64,000 nt of DNA from Hydrocarboniphaga daqingensis (GTDB taxonomy: Bacteria; Pseudomonadota; Gammaproteobacteria; Nevskiales; Nevskiaceae): NCBI RefSeq assembly GCF_900129825.1, contig NZ_FQWZ01000001.1:620001-684000 (forward strand), written 5' to 3'. Below are positions 1 to 9,526 of the stretch, piece by piece. The stretch's first letter is position 1. Every line of letters starts with the position of its first letter. The notes below the pieces were generated by a model, which made no database searches, was not told the origin of the DNA, and saw only the letters and a program-made list of their open reading frames with translations. A program made the translations under genes and the position numbers.

Positions 1-1097
1 TCGGTGCGCTTGACCGGATCGGGGAAGCAACCCGTGGTCGACACTGGCGCCGATAGGCCCGTGCCAGCGGTGACGAACGCGCCGCAGGGCACGCGGCCGA
101 GGAAGCTCTTGCTGGTGTCCGGACGCGTCGCATCGGCCAGCCAGAACTGCGTCAGCGGCGCGGCAGATGCGGGGCTGTCGCCAACACCGAGGTAGTACGG
201 CAGGCTCGCCGTGCCGAAGTAGACGTTAGCAATCGGCGGTAACGCCGGATTGAACGTGGCGAGCGTGGCGCCGGTGTTACGCGCTGCGACCTGTGTGGCC
301 GCTGCATTGGCTTGCAGCCGCTCCAGCGTGTTGGTGATCGACTGCGTGGTGAAGCTCCACGTCAGCACAACGTCGGTCTCCGCCAAGCCGAAGCCGGCAA
401 GCTGTTCGACGATCGGGCGGATCAAGGTGCTGCGCAGCGTCTCGAGCGTTGCCTTCTGCGTCGGCGTCAATGCGCTCAGTACCGGCACGGTCTGCTGGTC
501 GACCGGCGTTGCCGATCGAACGACACGGAACAACTCGCTGGGCTTGGCAGCCTGCCCGCTTTCCGACTTGACGCGGTTGGTCAGCACGACGACATAACGC
601 GTCGCCGGCGCCAGCGGCTTGAGCGGCTCGATCAGCACGCGCGAACGGAATGCGCTGATCGGCTCGACCTGACCCGACAAGGGATTGCGTGACGTCGCAA
701 CCGAAGGCTGCACGCGATAGTCGACGCCGGGTACCAACACCGTACCCGTGGCGCTATTGACCACGAGCATGCCTTGCGCGAGCGAGCTGTAGTCGAGCTT
801 GCCGAGCAGGTCGGTGAATGCCGAAGCCGAGGTGGAAAAACCGTCTTGCAGATTCGCCTGCGTGACGAACGGTGCATTGCTGCCGTTGGGAATGTTCAGC
901 GTCCCATCGGTCGAGCCGGAGAAGAAACCATCAAACGGGAATGGGACCGTGGCGCTGGCGGCGACCGGATCGAACAGCGAAAACACGCCGCTGCCGACCA
1001 CATCACCCGCCCCATCATCGCCACCTCGTCCGCAAGCGGTCACCGCGAGCGAACCGCACAGCACCGCAAACGCGGTCAAAGCGTTTCGTACCAACAT
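1..1097 (-). CDS. VolA/Pla-1-type extracellular lipase, lipoprotein, 3' end missing
   Basis: The gene runs off the window edge, so about 365 codons are visible and no stop is seen. ATG at 1097 follows a good GAGGAG ribosome site. The N-terminus is a lipoprotein signal (MLVRNALTAFAV...TACG), giving an outer-membrane or surface lipoprotein. The following residues (FDPVAASATVPFPFDGFF, then RVLIEPLKPLAPATRYVVVL) match the N-terminal domain of bacterial virulence-factor lipases, the VolA/Pla-1/cef group, which release fatty acids from lysophospholipids or triglycerides. The catalytic alpha/beta-hydrolase half should lie outside the window. It is transcribed in the same direction as glpD but separated by about 250 bp. 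Family assignment comes from recalled motif similarity. Confidence 0.75.
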   Translation of the reverse strand, partial: MLVRNALTAFAVLCGSLAVTACGRGGDDGAGDVVGSGVFSLFDPVAASATVPFPFDGFFSGSTDGTLNIPNGSNAPFVTQANLQDGFSTSASAFTDLLGKLDYSSLAQGMLVVNSATGTVLVPGVDYRVQPSVATSRNPLSGQVEPISAFRSRVLIEPLKPLAPATRYVVVLTNRVKSESGQAAKPSELFRVVRSATPVDQQTVPVLSALTPTQKATLETLRSTLIRPIVEQLAGFGLAETDVVLTWSFTTQSITNTLERLQANAAATQVAARNTGATLATFNPALPPIANVYFGTASLPYYLGVGDSPASAAPLTQFWLADATRPDTSKSFLGRVPCGAFVTAGTGLSAPVSTTGCFPDPVKRT

Positions 1098-1250
1098 TGA
1101 GCCTCTCCTCGATCGCTATTTAGGACGTCCTGTCCATTTAGGTCGCACGAACGTGCGGCCGCTTATGTGAATCTGTCGCGCAGTCTCAGAGGTAAGCCTA
1201 CTGTCGGCAACTGAAAAAAATCACTCACGACTGGCGCGTCATGATGCTAC

Positions 1251-1287
1251 GCACAATCAGATCGAGCAGGGGAAATCTCGATTGTGC
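1251..1287. repeat. Inverted repeat between glpD and the lipase gene
   Basis: GCACAATC (1251-1258) and GATTGTGC (1280-1287) are perfect 8-bp arms around a 21-nt loop, in the 248-bp gap between glpD and the upstream lipase gene. No U-run follows on the minus strand, so it may be a weak glpD terminator or an operator. Nothing else was recognised in this gap. Confidence 0.4.
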
Positions 1288-1345
1288 GGCGCAAGCTTTG
1301 CTGCCACCGCACTTCATCGACTGATCGACGCCGTCGGTCGATTCG

Positions 1346-2899
1346 CTACGACACGGCGCTGGCAAATAGCGTTGCGATTCGCGCTTGTTGTGCCTCGGAG
1401 GGCGTGCGCAACAGCGTTATCGGCATGCGGCGGCGCAACAAATCGTCGAGCGACAAGGTCATCTCGTCACGAGCCGCCAACACGACTTCGGCATCGATGA
1501 ACGGGCTCTGCGGCAGCACGGCGCCCGACCACGCTGGATTCTCTTGCAACAACTCGATCAGGCGCTCGATGCGGGTGCCATGACGCAGCGCCAACTGACG
1601 CGCCGTCGGCTCGTCGACAACGCCGTGCTGCCGAAGGCGCGCTATCGCGCCGATCAGCCAGGCATCGAAGTCCTGCGCCGGCGGCGCACCGGGCAACGGC
1701 TGCTCGTGTGTTCTCGATGCCACGCGACTGCGGCCGAGCACTTGATAAACCGCATCCACGATATCGACCGCGTCAACACGCGCCGTCGTGTACTTGCCAC
1801 CCACCGGAACCACCAGGCCAGGCGCAGGCCGTAGCACGACGAATTCTCGAGTCACCGCCGACAGGCTGTCTTGATCATCGGCTTGCAGTGTGCGGACACC
1901 GGCAAAGCTGCCCAGCACATCCTTCGATGACCAATTAAGTTGCGGCATCGCATGACGAACCGCGTCGAGCAGATAGCGCACGTCGTCATCCTTGACGATC
2001 GCCTGCTGCGGATCGCCAACCTCGGATTCGGTCGTGCCGAGCAGCGTGCAGCCGTACCAAGGAATCAGAAAGTACACACGCCCGTCCTGCGGCGCGGTCA
2101 GCAAGAAGGCATCGGTACATCCTGGGATCGGCGGCATCACCAGATGCACGCCTTTGACCAGCTTGACGCGCGGCGCCTCGCGGCCGATCAGCGCATGCGA
2201 CCACGGGCCGGCCGCCACGACGACCGATGCAGCGCCGATATCAAACTCCTGCCCGGACTCGGAATCCCGTACCGATGCGCCGACCACGTCCTTGCCGGTC
2301 TTCAACAGACTCGTCGCGGCGATACGGTTGGCCACGACCACGCCGGCCGCCTGCGCCGCAGCGACCACGGCCAGCGTCATCCGCGCATCGTCCTCCTGAC
2401 AATCGCCGTACGACAGACCGCCCTGCAAGCCTGCGTCGTTCAAGTACGCGTGCCGCTGCAGCAGTGCGTGACGCGAGTAGCGGCGATGCGGCTCGACCGG
2501 TTGATCACGTCCGGCGAGCAGGTCGTACAGCATCAGACCGGCCGTCAGCTTCAAGCGGCCCGCACGCGCGCCTTTCCAGACCGGCACCATGAAACGCAGC
2601 GGTCGAACCAGATGAGGCGCGATGTCGGTGAGCACGCGGCGCTCGGCCAGCGCATGTCGCACCAGCTTGAACTCGAAATGCTCCAGGTATCGCAAGCCGC
2701 CGTGAATCAGCTTGCTCGATGCGCTCGACGTGCCGCTGCCCCAGTCGTTCTTCTCGATCAGCGCCACACGCAAGCCGCGCTGTGCGGCGTCATAAGCGGT
2801 CCATGCGCCGTAGATGCCACCGCCGATCACCAGCAGATCGAAGGGCGCGCCGTTACGCAACGCCGCGATGTCACGGACCAAAGGATAGGCAGCGGCCAT
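1346..2899 (-). CDS. glpD: Aerobic glycerol-3-phosphate dehydrogenase
   Basis: A 517-residue FAD enzyme that oxidises sn-glycerol-3-phosphate to dihydroxyacetone phosphate at the inner membrane and passes electrons to quinone. The dinucleotide-binding motif VIGGGIYG is at residues 24-31, followed by the family block SSKLIHGGLRYLEHFEFKLV. Length is normal for GlpD (about 500). ATG at 2899 has AGGAGA about 11 nt upstream. It starts 41 nt after the stop of prlC, so the two probably share a transcript. No glpF, glpK or glpR is nearby, so glycerol uptake must be encoded elsewhere. Confidence 0.93.
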   Translation of the reverse strand: MAAAYPLVRDIAALRNGAPFDLLVIGGGIYGAWTAYDAAQRGLRVALIEKNDWGSGTSSASSKLIHGGLRYLEHFEFKLVRHALAERRVLTDIAPHLVRPLRFMVPVWKGARAGRLKLTAGLMLYDLLAGRDQPVEPHRRYSRHALLQRHAYLNDAGLQGGLSYGDCQEDDARMTLAVVAAAQAAGVVVANRIAATSLLKTGKDVVGASVRDSESGQEFDIGAASVVVAAGPWSHALIGREAPRVKLVKGVHLVMPPIPGCTDAFLLTAPQDGRVYFLIPWYGCTLLGTTESEVGDPQQAIVKDDDVRYLLDAVRHAMPQLNWSSKDVLGSFAGVRTLQADDQDSLSAVTREFVVLRPAPGLVVPVGGKYTTARVDAVDIVDAVYQVLGRSRVASRTHEQPLPGAPPAQDFDAWLIGAIARLRQHGVVDEPTARQLALRHGTRIERLIELLQENPAWSGAVLPQSPFIDAEVVLAARDEMTLSLDDLLRRRMPITLLRTPSEAQQARIATLFASAVS

Positions 2900-2940
2900 G
2901 CGGCGATGTTCTCCTGCGTCGAGCGCGTTGCGCGGGGACG

Positions 2941-5013
2941 TCAGGCGGCGTCCGCGAGCAAGCCGTTGTGGCGCAACAGAGCGTCGACCTGAGGATCACG
3001 ACCGCGGAACTCGCGGAATAGCACGCGCGCCTCACGAGAGCCACCGTTGGCCAGGATGGTGTCGCGGAATCGACGGCCGGTCTCCGCTGCAAAACCACTT
3101 TCTTCAAAAGCGGCGAATGCGTCCGCCGACAACACTTCGGCCCACTTGTAGCTGTAGTAGCCCGCCGCATAGCCGCCGGCAAAGATGTGCGAGAAGCTCA
3201 TCGGCATGCGATTGAAGCTCGGCGGGCGCAGCACCGACACTTCGTCGCGAACGGCATCGAGCGTTTCCAGCACGCGAGCACCGCGCGCCGCGTCGTAGTC
3301 GCGGTGCAGACGCAGATCAAACAGCGCGAATTCAACTTGGCGGACCGTCGACAAGCCGGTCTGGAACACGCGACTGGCCAGCAGCTTCTGCAACAGTGCG
3401 TCCGGCAAAGCGGCGCCGGTCTGCCAGTGGCGCGCAAAGCCACGCAACGTCGCCTCGTGATAGCACCAGTTCTCCATGAACTGGCTCGGCAGTTCAACGG
3501 CGTCCCATTCCACGCCATGAATACCGGCCAGCGCCGCTTCGTCGACTTGCGTCAGCAGCAAGTGCAGCCCGTGACCGAACTCATGAAACAGCGTCACCAC
3601 TTCGTCGTGCGTCAGCAAAGCCGGCTGATCGCCGACCGGCGGACGGAAATTGCAGACTAGATACGCCACCGGCGTCTGCAGCCCGTGCGGGGTGCGGCGA
3701 CGGTTGTGGCACTCGTCCATCCAAGCACCGCCGCGCTTCTCGTCCCGGGCGAACGGATCGAGATAAAAGCGGCCGACGATGTCACCCTGCTCGTTCTTCA
3801 AGCCATACAACGCAACGTCGGCATGCCAGACGGATGCGCCGTTGATACGCTCGGCGCGCAGTCCGTACAGGCGATGAATCACGCCGAACAAGCCTTCGAG
3901 CACCAAGGGCAGCGAGAAGTAGGGACGCAGCTCTTCGTCGGACAGGCCTAGCGTGGATTCCTTGAGCTTCTCGGAGTAGTACGCGATATCCCAAGGCTGC
4001 AGGTCGTCGAGACCATCGAGCTGGCGGGCATAAGCGCGCAACTCATCCAGCTCGGCCAATGCACGCGGACGGGCGCGCCGCGCCAGATCGAGCAAGAAGC
4101 GCTCGACCTCATCGGCGCTGTCGGCCATCTTGGTGGCCAGTGACAGGTCGGCGTAATGCGCAAAGCCCAGCAACTTCGCTTCCTCGGCGCGCAGGGCCAG
4201 AATCTCGGCCATCAACGGACCGTTGTCGTATTGGCCCGCAAGCGGGCCTTGATCGGAGGCGCGCGTCGTGAACGCGGTGTACAGCTCTTCACGCAGCGCG
4301 CGGTTGCGCGCGTAGGTGATCACGGCGTCGTAGCTCGGATAGTCCAGCGTCAAGCGCCAGCCGTCCTGTCCTTTTGCAGCCGCTTTCTCGCGCGCCTGCT
4401 GCTTGCCGGCCTCGGTCATGCCGTCGAGCAGCGCTTCGTCGGTGACCAGCTTGCCGTAGGCCTGGATCGCGTCCATCAAGTGTTCTTCGAAGCGCGTCTG
4501 CACTTCGGATAGACGCATCGCGATCTCCTTGTACCGCGCCTGCTGCTCGGCGGGCAGGTCGATGCCCGACAGCCGGAAGTCGCGCAGGGCATCGCGGATC
4601 ACTTTCTGTCGAACCGGCGACAGCTCGGCGAAATCGGCGCGTTGCTCGATGGCGCGATAGGCAGCACACAGCGGCGCCGACTGCGACAGCTCCAGGCCGT
4701 ATTCGGTCATCTTTGGCAGACAGGCGTTGAACGCCGCACGCCAACCCGCGGTGGCGCGGACGCCGAACAGATGCGACACCGGCCCCCACGCCTGGCTCAG
4801 CGCCTCGCCCATCTGTTCCAGCGGCTCGATCAGCGTTGTCCAGCTGGGCTGGGCCTGGCGTTCCAGCAACTCGGACAGCGCGGCGCGATTGGCGGCGATC
4901 AACTGGTCGATCGCCGGCTCGGCCTGCTCGGGGGCCAGCGCGGCGAAGTCGGGCAACTGGTTCAGCGGGCGGGAATTCAGCAGCGGGTTGGCAACGGCAG
5001 CATCGGCGGTCAT
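2941..5013 (-). CDS. prlC: Oligopeptidase A (M3 family zinc metallopeptidase)
   Basis: A 690-residue cytosolic thimet-type oligopeptidase that degrades short peptides, including cleaved signal peptides. The zinc site HEFGH is at residues 477-481, in the context LFHEFGHGLHLLL. The C-terminal region (FNRMPMSFSHIFAGGYAAGYYSYKW, split here only in description) is typical of M3A enzymes. ATG at 5013 is preferred over a TTG ten codons upstream. Length matches E. coli PrlC (680). First gene of a likely prlC-glpD unit; it is divergent from the esterase gene at 5226. Confidence 0.93.
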   Translation of the reverse strand: MTADAAVANPLLNSRPLNQLPDFAALAPEQAEPAIDQLIAANRAALSELLERQAQPSWTTLIEPLEQMGEALSQAWGPVSHLFGVRATAGWRAAFNACLPKMTEYGLELSQSAPLCAAYRAIEQRADFAELSPVRQKVIRDALRDFRLSGIDLPAEQQARYKEIAMRLSEVQTRFEEHLMDAIQAYGKLVTDEALLDGMTEAGKQQAREKAAAKGQDGWRLTLDYPSYDAVITYARNRALREELYTAFTTRASDQGPLAGQYDNGPLMAEILALRAEEAKLLGFAHYADLSLATKMADSADEVERFLLDLARRARPRALAELDELRAYARQLDGLDDLQPWDIAYYSEKLKESTLGLSDEELRPYFSLPLVLEGLFGVIHRLYGLRAERINGASVWHADVALYGLKNEQGDIVGRFYLDPFARDEKRGGAWMDECHNRRRTPHGLQTPVAYLVCNFRPPVGDQPALLTHDEVVTLFHEFGHGLHLLLTQVDEAALAGIHGVEWDAVELPSQFMENWCYHEATLRGFARHWQTGAALPDALLQKLLASRVFQTGLSTVRQVEFALFDLRLHRDYDAARGARVLETLDAVRDEVSVLRPPSFNRMPMSFSHIFAGGYAAGYYSYKWAEVLSADAFAAFEESGFAAETGRRFRDTILANGGSREARVLFREFRGRDPQVDALLRHNGLLADAA

Positions 5014-5225
5014 ATGCGTTGGATTTTCCGGCAGAGCAGACAAAGACGGGACGGGACGAGCCCGCTGACAGACTAGCAGCCCGGCATCGCGCCGCGTCCG
5101 GAGAGGTCATGGGGGCGACGCCGCCACGAGACAAGTCCGGTTCTCGGCGTTGACGGCAGCGCATGCATTAACATTGCGACCGACGGAGCGCGCCCCCGCG
5201 CCCAAGCCCGCGATACCCAAAGCCG

Positions 5226-6155
5226 ATGACACGAGCCTACGCCCTACTCCGCTGGCCGCTGCTGGCCTGCCTTGCCGTCGCCGGCGCGCTCAGCGCCTGC
5301 TCAAGTCAGCAAATGATGAACAGCCTGACGTCCGACCGGGACTTTCAGCGCACCCAGAACCTGCCGTATGACGGCCGCAACAACCTGAAGCTGGATGTCT
5401 ACACGCCGACCGAGAGCGCGGCCAAGCGCCCGGTGGTCGTGTTCTTCTACGGCGGTCGCTGGACCACCGGCAGCAAGGACGAGTACACGTTCGTCGGTGG
5501 CGCACTGGCCAGCATCGGCTATTGCAGCGTAATTGCCGACGTGCGCAAGTACCCGATGGTGCGCTTCCCGGCCTTCGTCGAGGATGGCGCGCGCCTAATC
5601 AAATGGACGCGCGAGCACATCGACGACTACGGCTGTGACCCGAAGAAGATTTTCGTGATGGGCCATTCGTCCGGCGCGCATATCGCGGCCATGCTGGCGC
5701 TGAACGAAAAGTACCTGCAGGCGGTCGGCGGCTCGCGCACCTGGCTGCGCGGCATGATCGGACTGGCCGGGCCCTACGACTTCCTGCCGCTGCTGGACCC
5801 ATCGCTGCGCGACATGTTCGGGCCAGCCGACCAGTACGAGCAGTCGCAGCCGATCGTCTTTACCGACGGCCGCAATCCACCGCTGCTGCTGATGCACGGC
5901 GAGGACGACGAGATCGTCGAAGTACGCAACACGCGCAGCCTCGCCGCGAGCGTCGGCCGCGCCGGTGGCCCGGTCGAAACCATCATCTATCCGAAAATGC
6001 CGCATGCGCGGCTGATCGCCTCGATCGGACCGGTGCGCCGCAACCAGACCGACGTGCTGAGCCATATCAGCGACTTTCTCGGCAAGTGGTCCGAGGTCAA
6101 CTACGTGAACCGGCTGAACCAGCCCGGCATCACGACCACGCCGCTACCGCCCTGA
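5226..6155 (+). CDS. Alpha/beta hydrolase (carboxylesterase-like) lipoprotein
   Basis: 309 residues beginning with a lipoprotein signal and lipobox LSAC near residue 25, so it is probably anchored in the outer or inner membrane facing the periplasm. The fold is an esterase-type alpha/beta hydrolase. VVFFYGG supplies the oxyanion-hole region (HGGG-like, with FYGG in place of HGGG) and VMGHSSGAH carries the nucleophile serine. LLLMHGEDDEIVE and the late MPHARL give the likely Asp and His. The substrate is unknown. Its stop overlaps the next start (TGATG at 6153-6157), so it is translationally coupled to the gamma-carbonic anhydrase gene. Confidence 0.8.
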   Translation: MTRAYALLRWPLLACLAVAGALSACSSQQMMNSLTSDRDFQRTQNLPYDGRNNLKLDVYTPTESAAKRPVVVFFYGGRWTTGSKDEYTFVGGALASIGYCSVIADVRKYPMVRFPAFVEDGARLIKWTREHIDDYGCDPKKIFVMGHSSGAHIAAMLALNEKYLQAVGGSRTWLRGMIGLAGPYDFLPLLDPSLRDMFGPADQYEQSQPIVFTDGRNPPLLLMHGEDDEIVEVRNTRSLAASVGRAGGPVETIIYPKMPHARLIASIGPVRRNQTDVLSHISDFLGKWSEVNYVNRLNQPGITTTPLPP

Positions 6156-6706
6156 TGATCCGCCGCTTTCAAGGCACGGCGCCGACCCTGGGCCGCGACG
6201 TCTTCGTTGACGAGCTGGCGCTGGTCGCCGGTGCGGTGACGCTTGCCGATGACGTGTCGATCTGGCCGTTTGCCGCGCTGCGCGGCGACGTCAACGCGAT
6301 CGCCATCGGCGCTCGCAGCAACGTGCAGGACAACGCGGTGCTGCATGTGACGCACGATGGTCCGTACACGCCGGGCGGCGTGGCACTGACGGTCGGCGCC
6401 GACGTGACGATCGGCCACGGCGCGATCCTGCATGCCTGCACGATCGGCGACCGCGTGCTGATCGGCATGGGCGCGATCGTGCTGGACAAAGCCCGGATCG
6501 ACGACGACGTGATCGTCGCGGCCGGCAGCCTGGTATCGCCGGGCAAGCACCTGCGCAGCGGCTGGCTGTACCGCGGCTCGCCCGCTGTGGCGATCCGCGA
6601 GTTGACCGACGACGAACGCGCCAACTTCACCTACTCGACCGCGCACTACGTGCGGCTGAAGAACCGGCATCTGCAAGACCAAAAGGACCGAAAGGAAATC
6701 ACCTAG
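6155..6706 (+). CDS. Gamma-class carbonic anhydrase-like hexapeptide protein (YrdA family)
   Basis: 183 residues of left-handed beta-helix made of imperfect hexapeptides (for example VGADVTIGHGAILHACTIGD). Conserved family positions are visible: RGDVNAI, NVQDNAVLH, and the histidine ligands in VTIGHGAILHAC. Proteins of this group bind a divalent metal; many are annotated as carbonic anhydrases or transferases without proof of activity. ATG at 6155 overlaps the stop of the esterase; an in-frame upstream start at 6086 would lie wholly inside that gene and is rejected. gpmA starts immediately after the stop. Confidence 0.88.
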   Translation: MIRRFQGTAPTLGRDVFVDELALVAGAVTLADDVSIWPFAALRGDVNAIAIGARSNVQDNAVLHVTHDGPYTPGGVALTVGADVTIGHGAILHACTIGDRVLIGMGAIVLDKARIDDDVIVAAGSLVSPGKHLRSGWLYRGSPAVAIRELTDDERANFTYSTAHYVRLKNRHLQDQKDRKEIT

Positions 6707-7459
6707 ATGAGCACCCGCAAACTCGTGCTGCTGCGCCACGGCCAAAGCCAGTGGAACCTTGAAAACCGCTTTACCGGCTGGGTCGATGTCGACATCACCG
6801 AAGCCGGTCGCCTCGAAGCCGTGGCCGCCGGCCAGCTGTTGAAGACCGAAGGCCTGGCGTTCGACGTGGCCTACACCTCGGTGCTGAAGCGGGCGATCCG
6901 CACGCAGAACGTGGTGCTCGAAGCCCTCGACCAGCTGTGGATTCCGGTGATCAAGAGCTGGCGCCTGAACGAGCGCCACTACGGCGCCTTGCAAGGCCTG
7001 GACAAGGCCGAAACCACGGCCAAGCACGGCGAAGAGCAGGTCAAGATCTGGCGCCGCAGCTACGACGTGCCGCCTCCGCCGATGGATGCCGCCGATCCGG
7101 GGCACCCGAAGCATGACCCGCGCTACGCCGCGTATGACGTCAACGCGCTGCCGGCGACCGAATCGCTGGCGACGACGCTGGACCGCGTGCTGCCGTTCTG
7201 GCACGACGCGATCGCTCCGGATCTGAAGGCCGGCAAGACGGTACTGGTCACGGCGCACGGCAACTCGCTGCGCGCGTTGTACAAGTACCTGACCGGCGTC
7301 GGCGAAAAGGAAATCCTCGAGATCAACATCCCGACCGCGATCCCGTTGATGTTCGAACTCGACGACCAGCTCAAGGCCGTCAGCCACCGCTACCTCGGCG
7401 ATCCGGAAGCCGCCAAGCGCGCTGCCGAAGCCGTTGCCAACCAGGCCAAGCAGAAGTAA
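6707..7459 (+). CDS. gpmA: 2,3-bisphosphoglycerate-dependent phosphoglycerate mutase
   Basis: A 250-residue glycolytic/gluconeogenic enzyme interconverting 3- and 2-phosphoglycerate in the cytoplasm. The phosphohistidine motif [10 protein letters not shown] is at residues 8-17 and is followed by [14 protein letters not shown]. The late catalytic block [17 protein letters not shown] is present. Length is that of E. coli GpmA (250). AAGGAAAT lies just upstream, and a strong terminator follows, so this is the last gene of the esterase-carbonic anhydrase-gpmA run. Confidence 0.96.
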   Translation: MSTRKLVLLRHGQSQWNLENRFTGWVDVDITEAGRLEAVAAGQLLKTEGLAFDVAYTSVLKRAIRTQNVVLEALDQLWIPVIKSWRLNERHYGALQGLDKAETTAKHGEEQVKIWRRSYDVPPPPMDAADPGHPKHDPRYAAYDVNALPATESLATTLDRVLPFWHDAIAPDLKAGKTVLVTAHGNSLRALYKYLTGVGEKEILEINIPTAIPLMFELDDQLKAVSHRYLGDPEAAKRAAEAVANQAKQK

Positions 7460-7476
7460 GGCTCGGACAAACAAAA

Positions 7477-7502
7477 GGGCGCCCTGATCGGGCGCCCTTT
7501 TT
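7477..7502 (+). terminator. Intrinsic terminator after gpmA
   Basis: GGGCGCCC (7477-7484), a 5-nt loop, GGGCGCCC (7490-7497), then TTTTT. The stem is an 8-bp perfect dyad. It lies about 17 nt after the gpmA stop. Confidence 0.9.
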
Positions 7503-7546
7503 CGTGATGCCGCAACGAGCCCCCACACGCTCCTTCGATCCCCTGA

Positions 7547-8749
7547 TCAGTACGGCAAATCGGTCACCGTCAGCCGTCGGACCGGAGTGCCGTCGCTCCA
7601 GATGCCCATATCGCGCTGCGCCAGCGAGCCGCCGCCTAGGGCGATATCGCGCATCGTGTTGGTGAATGCCGATGCCAAAAGAGCGTCGGCCAATCGCCAG
7701 TAGCCGTAGAAATCCAGCGCATCGGGCTCAAACAGCGACCATCGACTGGCGCGACCGGCCAGTGCCGCGAAGTGATCCGCGTTCAGAGCAGTGCTGCCGT
7801 GGCGATCGCTGTTGATGATGATGTAGTCCTTGTCGGCCAGCGGGATGCTGGTCGTCTCGACGAAAATGCGGCGTGCCAACGCATTGCTGACGCGCGAGTC
7901 GGCGTCACTGTAGAGCGACTGCTGCAGCGTGCCGGCCGGCACCTGCGACAGATCTTCCATCGGCATCACGACCAGGCCGTTGGACGACTGGTTGCTCGGG
8001 TTGATCGTCATCAGCGCCTTGGGCACCGGGATGCCACTGGAGCCGGCAATGGCCGCAAGGTTGGCCGCGACGGCGCCGCCGAGCGAATGCCCGATGGCGG
8101 CGACGCGACGGACATCCGGGCGAGCGCCGCCACCCGACTCCAGCTGCACCAATGCGTCCCGGATCGCCTGGACGGCATTGGGGGTGTACTCGCGCACCCG
8201 CGTGGTGGCCAGCACCTGATACGCCGGGTAGATCACGATCGTGCCCTTTCGGGCCAAGTGCTCCAGCCACGAAATATAAGGTGTGGCCTCCAGCGTGCCG
8301 TAGCCGTGCAGGAAGTACACCACTGGCAGGCGCCGCTGTGCGGCACCGACCGGCATCACCAGCGTGTACGCGGTGGGTCCGGTACCAAAGCTCTGAACCG
8401 TGACGGTGCTGTACAGATAGTCGCGACCGCCAGGGCCGGATCGCGGCTGCGCCGGTGGCATGGCCGACTTGCCCGACCCTGCCGTGCCTGACTCGTCTGC
8501 GTCCGGCTCGGCTTCAGCCGGTGGCTCGGCTTCAGGCTGTGGCTCGGGCTCGGGCTGTGGTTCGGGTTCGGGCTCGGGGGCTGGTTGAGGCGGTGTCGCC
8601 GGGTCTGGCGAATCGGTGACTGGCGCCCCGCCACCCGCCGCCGACGAGCCGTCGGTGGCCCCCCCGCATGCGCTCAACATCAAGCTGGACGACAACAAAA
8701 GAAGCACCACAGAAAGCCGCCGCAGCGGCCAACGAGCCATCGAAACCAA
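7547..8749 (-). CDS. Secreted alpha/beta hydrolase with Pro/Glu-rich linker, lipoprotein
   Basis: About 400 residues. A lipoprotein signal (LMLSACGG) is followed by a low-complexity linker rich in Pro and Glu (repeated PEPEPQ), which probably spaces the enzyme from the membrane. The catalytic domain has VVYFLHGYG, the nucleophile elbow AAIGHSLGGAVAAN and a late His in LNADHFAAL, resembling chlorophyllase/PET-hydrolase-like esterases. The coordinates use a TTG start that has GGAG at good spacing; an ATG three codons later (8740) is the alternative. The substrate cannot be told from the sequence. It stands alone, convergent with gpmA. Confidence 0.8.
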   Translation of the reverse strand: MVSMARWPLRRLSVVLLLLSSSLMLSACGGATDGSSAAGGGAPVTDSPDPATPPQPAPEPEPEPQPEPEPQPEAEPPAEAEPDADESGTAGSGKSAMPPAQPRSGPGGRDYLYSTVTVQSFGTGPTAYTLVMPVGAAQRRLPVVYFLHGYGTLEATPYISWLEHLARKGTIVIYPAYQVLATTRVREYTPNAVQAIRDALVQLESGGGARPDVRRVAAIGHSLGGAVAANLAAIAGSSGIPVPKALMTINPSNQSSNGLVVMPMEDLSQVPAGTLQQSLYSDADSRVSNALARRIFVETTSIPLADKDYIIINSDRHGSTALNADHFAALAGRASRWSLFEPDALDFYGYWRLADALLASAFTNTMRDIALGGGSLAQRDMGIWSDGTPVRRLTVTDLPY

Positions 8750-8831
8750 AAGAATTACTCCGCGTCAGCCGTCGGGAAGCGTCACACGCGCTACGGGCTG
8801 CCGTTCAAAGGGCGTGCATGCTATCGCCTGT

Positions 8832-9332
8832 TTATGAACTTTGCTGCGGCAATAAGTGAGCACGATGCCGTTGAAGCCAGTCATGGGCATCGTCGCTGTC
8901 GCCTTCGAACCAAGCCCGTGTGCTGCCGAGCCTGAAGTGATAGCCCCAGGCATCCATATCGGCGAACAATCGGGATCGATCGTAGCCAGCCAAGTGTGAC
9001 GTCAGTATCACTTGCAAATAGCAGGCCGCTGCCTCTTCCGTATCGTCCCCGCCGGCATCGGTATGGAGCACGGCACGTCGGTCGGCGTCCATGCACAGCC
9101 AGTGGCAGGCCTCGTGCAGCGCGGAGTGGACGGGCGTATCGGATCGAACGAAGAGGACGTTGCCGATCAAGCCCGCCTCGGACTCGCCCCAGTAGCTGCC
9201 GGGGATCGGCTGACCGTCCGGAACGTAGCGCAACTCCAGGCCATGAGGCGCCAACAGCGCCGAAAGCGCGCCATCGGGCAAAGCCGCCACAGCGGTCACG
9301 ATCGGGGCAGGCGAGGTCATCGGTTCAGGCAT
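8832..9332 (-). CDS. Uncharacterised protein with HEACH (HExxH-type) motif, PhoB-regulated candidate
   Basis: About 166 residues; no signal peptide seen. HSALHEACHWLCMDADRR contains an HExxH zinc-metallopeptidase-like motif. A downstream acidic pair (DDTEEAAACYLQ) could give a third ligand, as in gluzincin-like proteins. The C-terminus has MDAWGYHFRLGS. I recognise no named family; peptidase activity is inference from the motif only. ATG at 9332 (or 9320) is chosen because the longer reading from 9446 would start beyond the promoter elements shared with the porin gene. A Pho box sits about 80 nt upstream on this strand. Confidence 0.7.
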   Translation of the reverse strand: MPEPMTSPAPIVTAVAALPDGALSALLAPHGLELRYVPDGQPIPGSYWGESEAGLIGNVLFVRSDTPVHSALHEACHWLCMDADRRAVLHTDAGGDDTEEAAACYLQVILTSHLAGYDRSRLFADMDAWGYHFRLGSTRAWFEGDSDDAHDWLQRHRAHLLPQQSS

Positions 9333-9411
9333 CGGCAATGGGACCACATTATCCGGGCGGGCCTCGGGTCCTGCGCAAGGCGCCAATTGCAGCCTGTCAC
9401 AAGTCACTTCA

Positions 9412-9429
9412 GTGACAGAGGGATGACAA
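9412..9429 (-). promoter_or_regulatory. Pho box upstream of the HEACH protein
   Basis: Read on the minus strand: TTGTCAT-CCCT-CTGTCAC. These are two 7-nt PhoB half-sites separated by 4 nt (11-bp period), matching the consensus of CTGTCAT repeats. It points toward the 9332 start. Confidence 0.65.
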
Positions 9430-9439
9430 AACGCGGTTT

Positions 9440-9479
9440 TTGTCATCTAGCTTAAATCTGATTGTCATTTTGCTGTCAC
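9440..9479 (+). promoter_or_regulatory. Two tandem Pho boxes upstream of the porin
   Basis: Half-sites at 9440 (TTGTCAT), 9451 (CTTAAAT, weak), 9462 (TTGTCAT) and 9473 (CTGTCAC) are exactly 11 bp apart, forming two consecutive PhoB boxes. They end about 48 nt before the porin ATG at 9527. Confidence 0.75.
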
Positions 9480-9526
9480 ATGACAGCGTTACCGTGCGGC
9501 TCCCTCGCGATCCCGCCCGTGTCCTC

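Noticed and set aside
6101..7528. A 475-residue minus-strand frame opposite the carbonic anhydrase and gpmA genes
   Set aside because: Antisense shadow of two well-recognised genes; also runs through the gpmA terminator.
9333..9446. A longer start (9446) for the HEACH protein
   Set aside because: The extension is upstream of or inside the divergent Pho boxes and shows no domain features.
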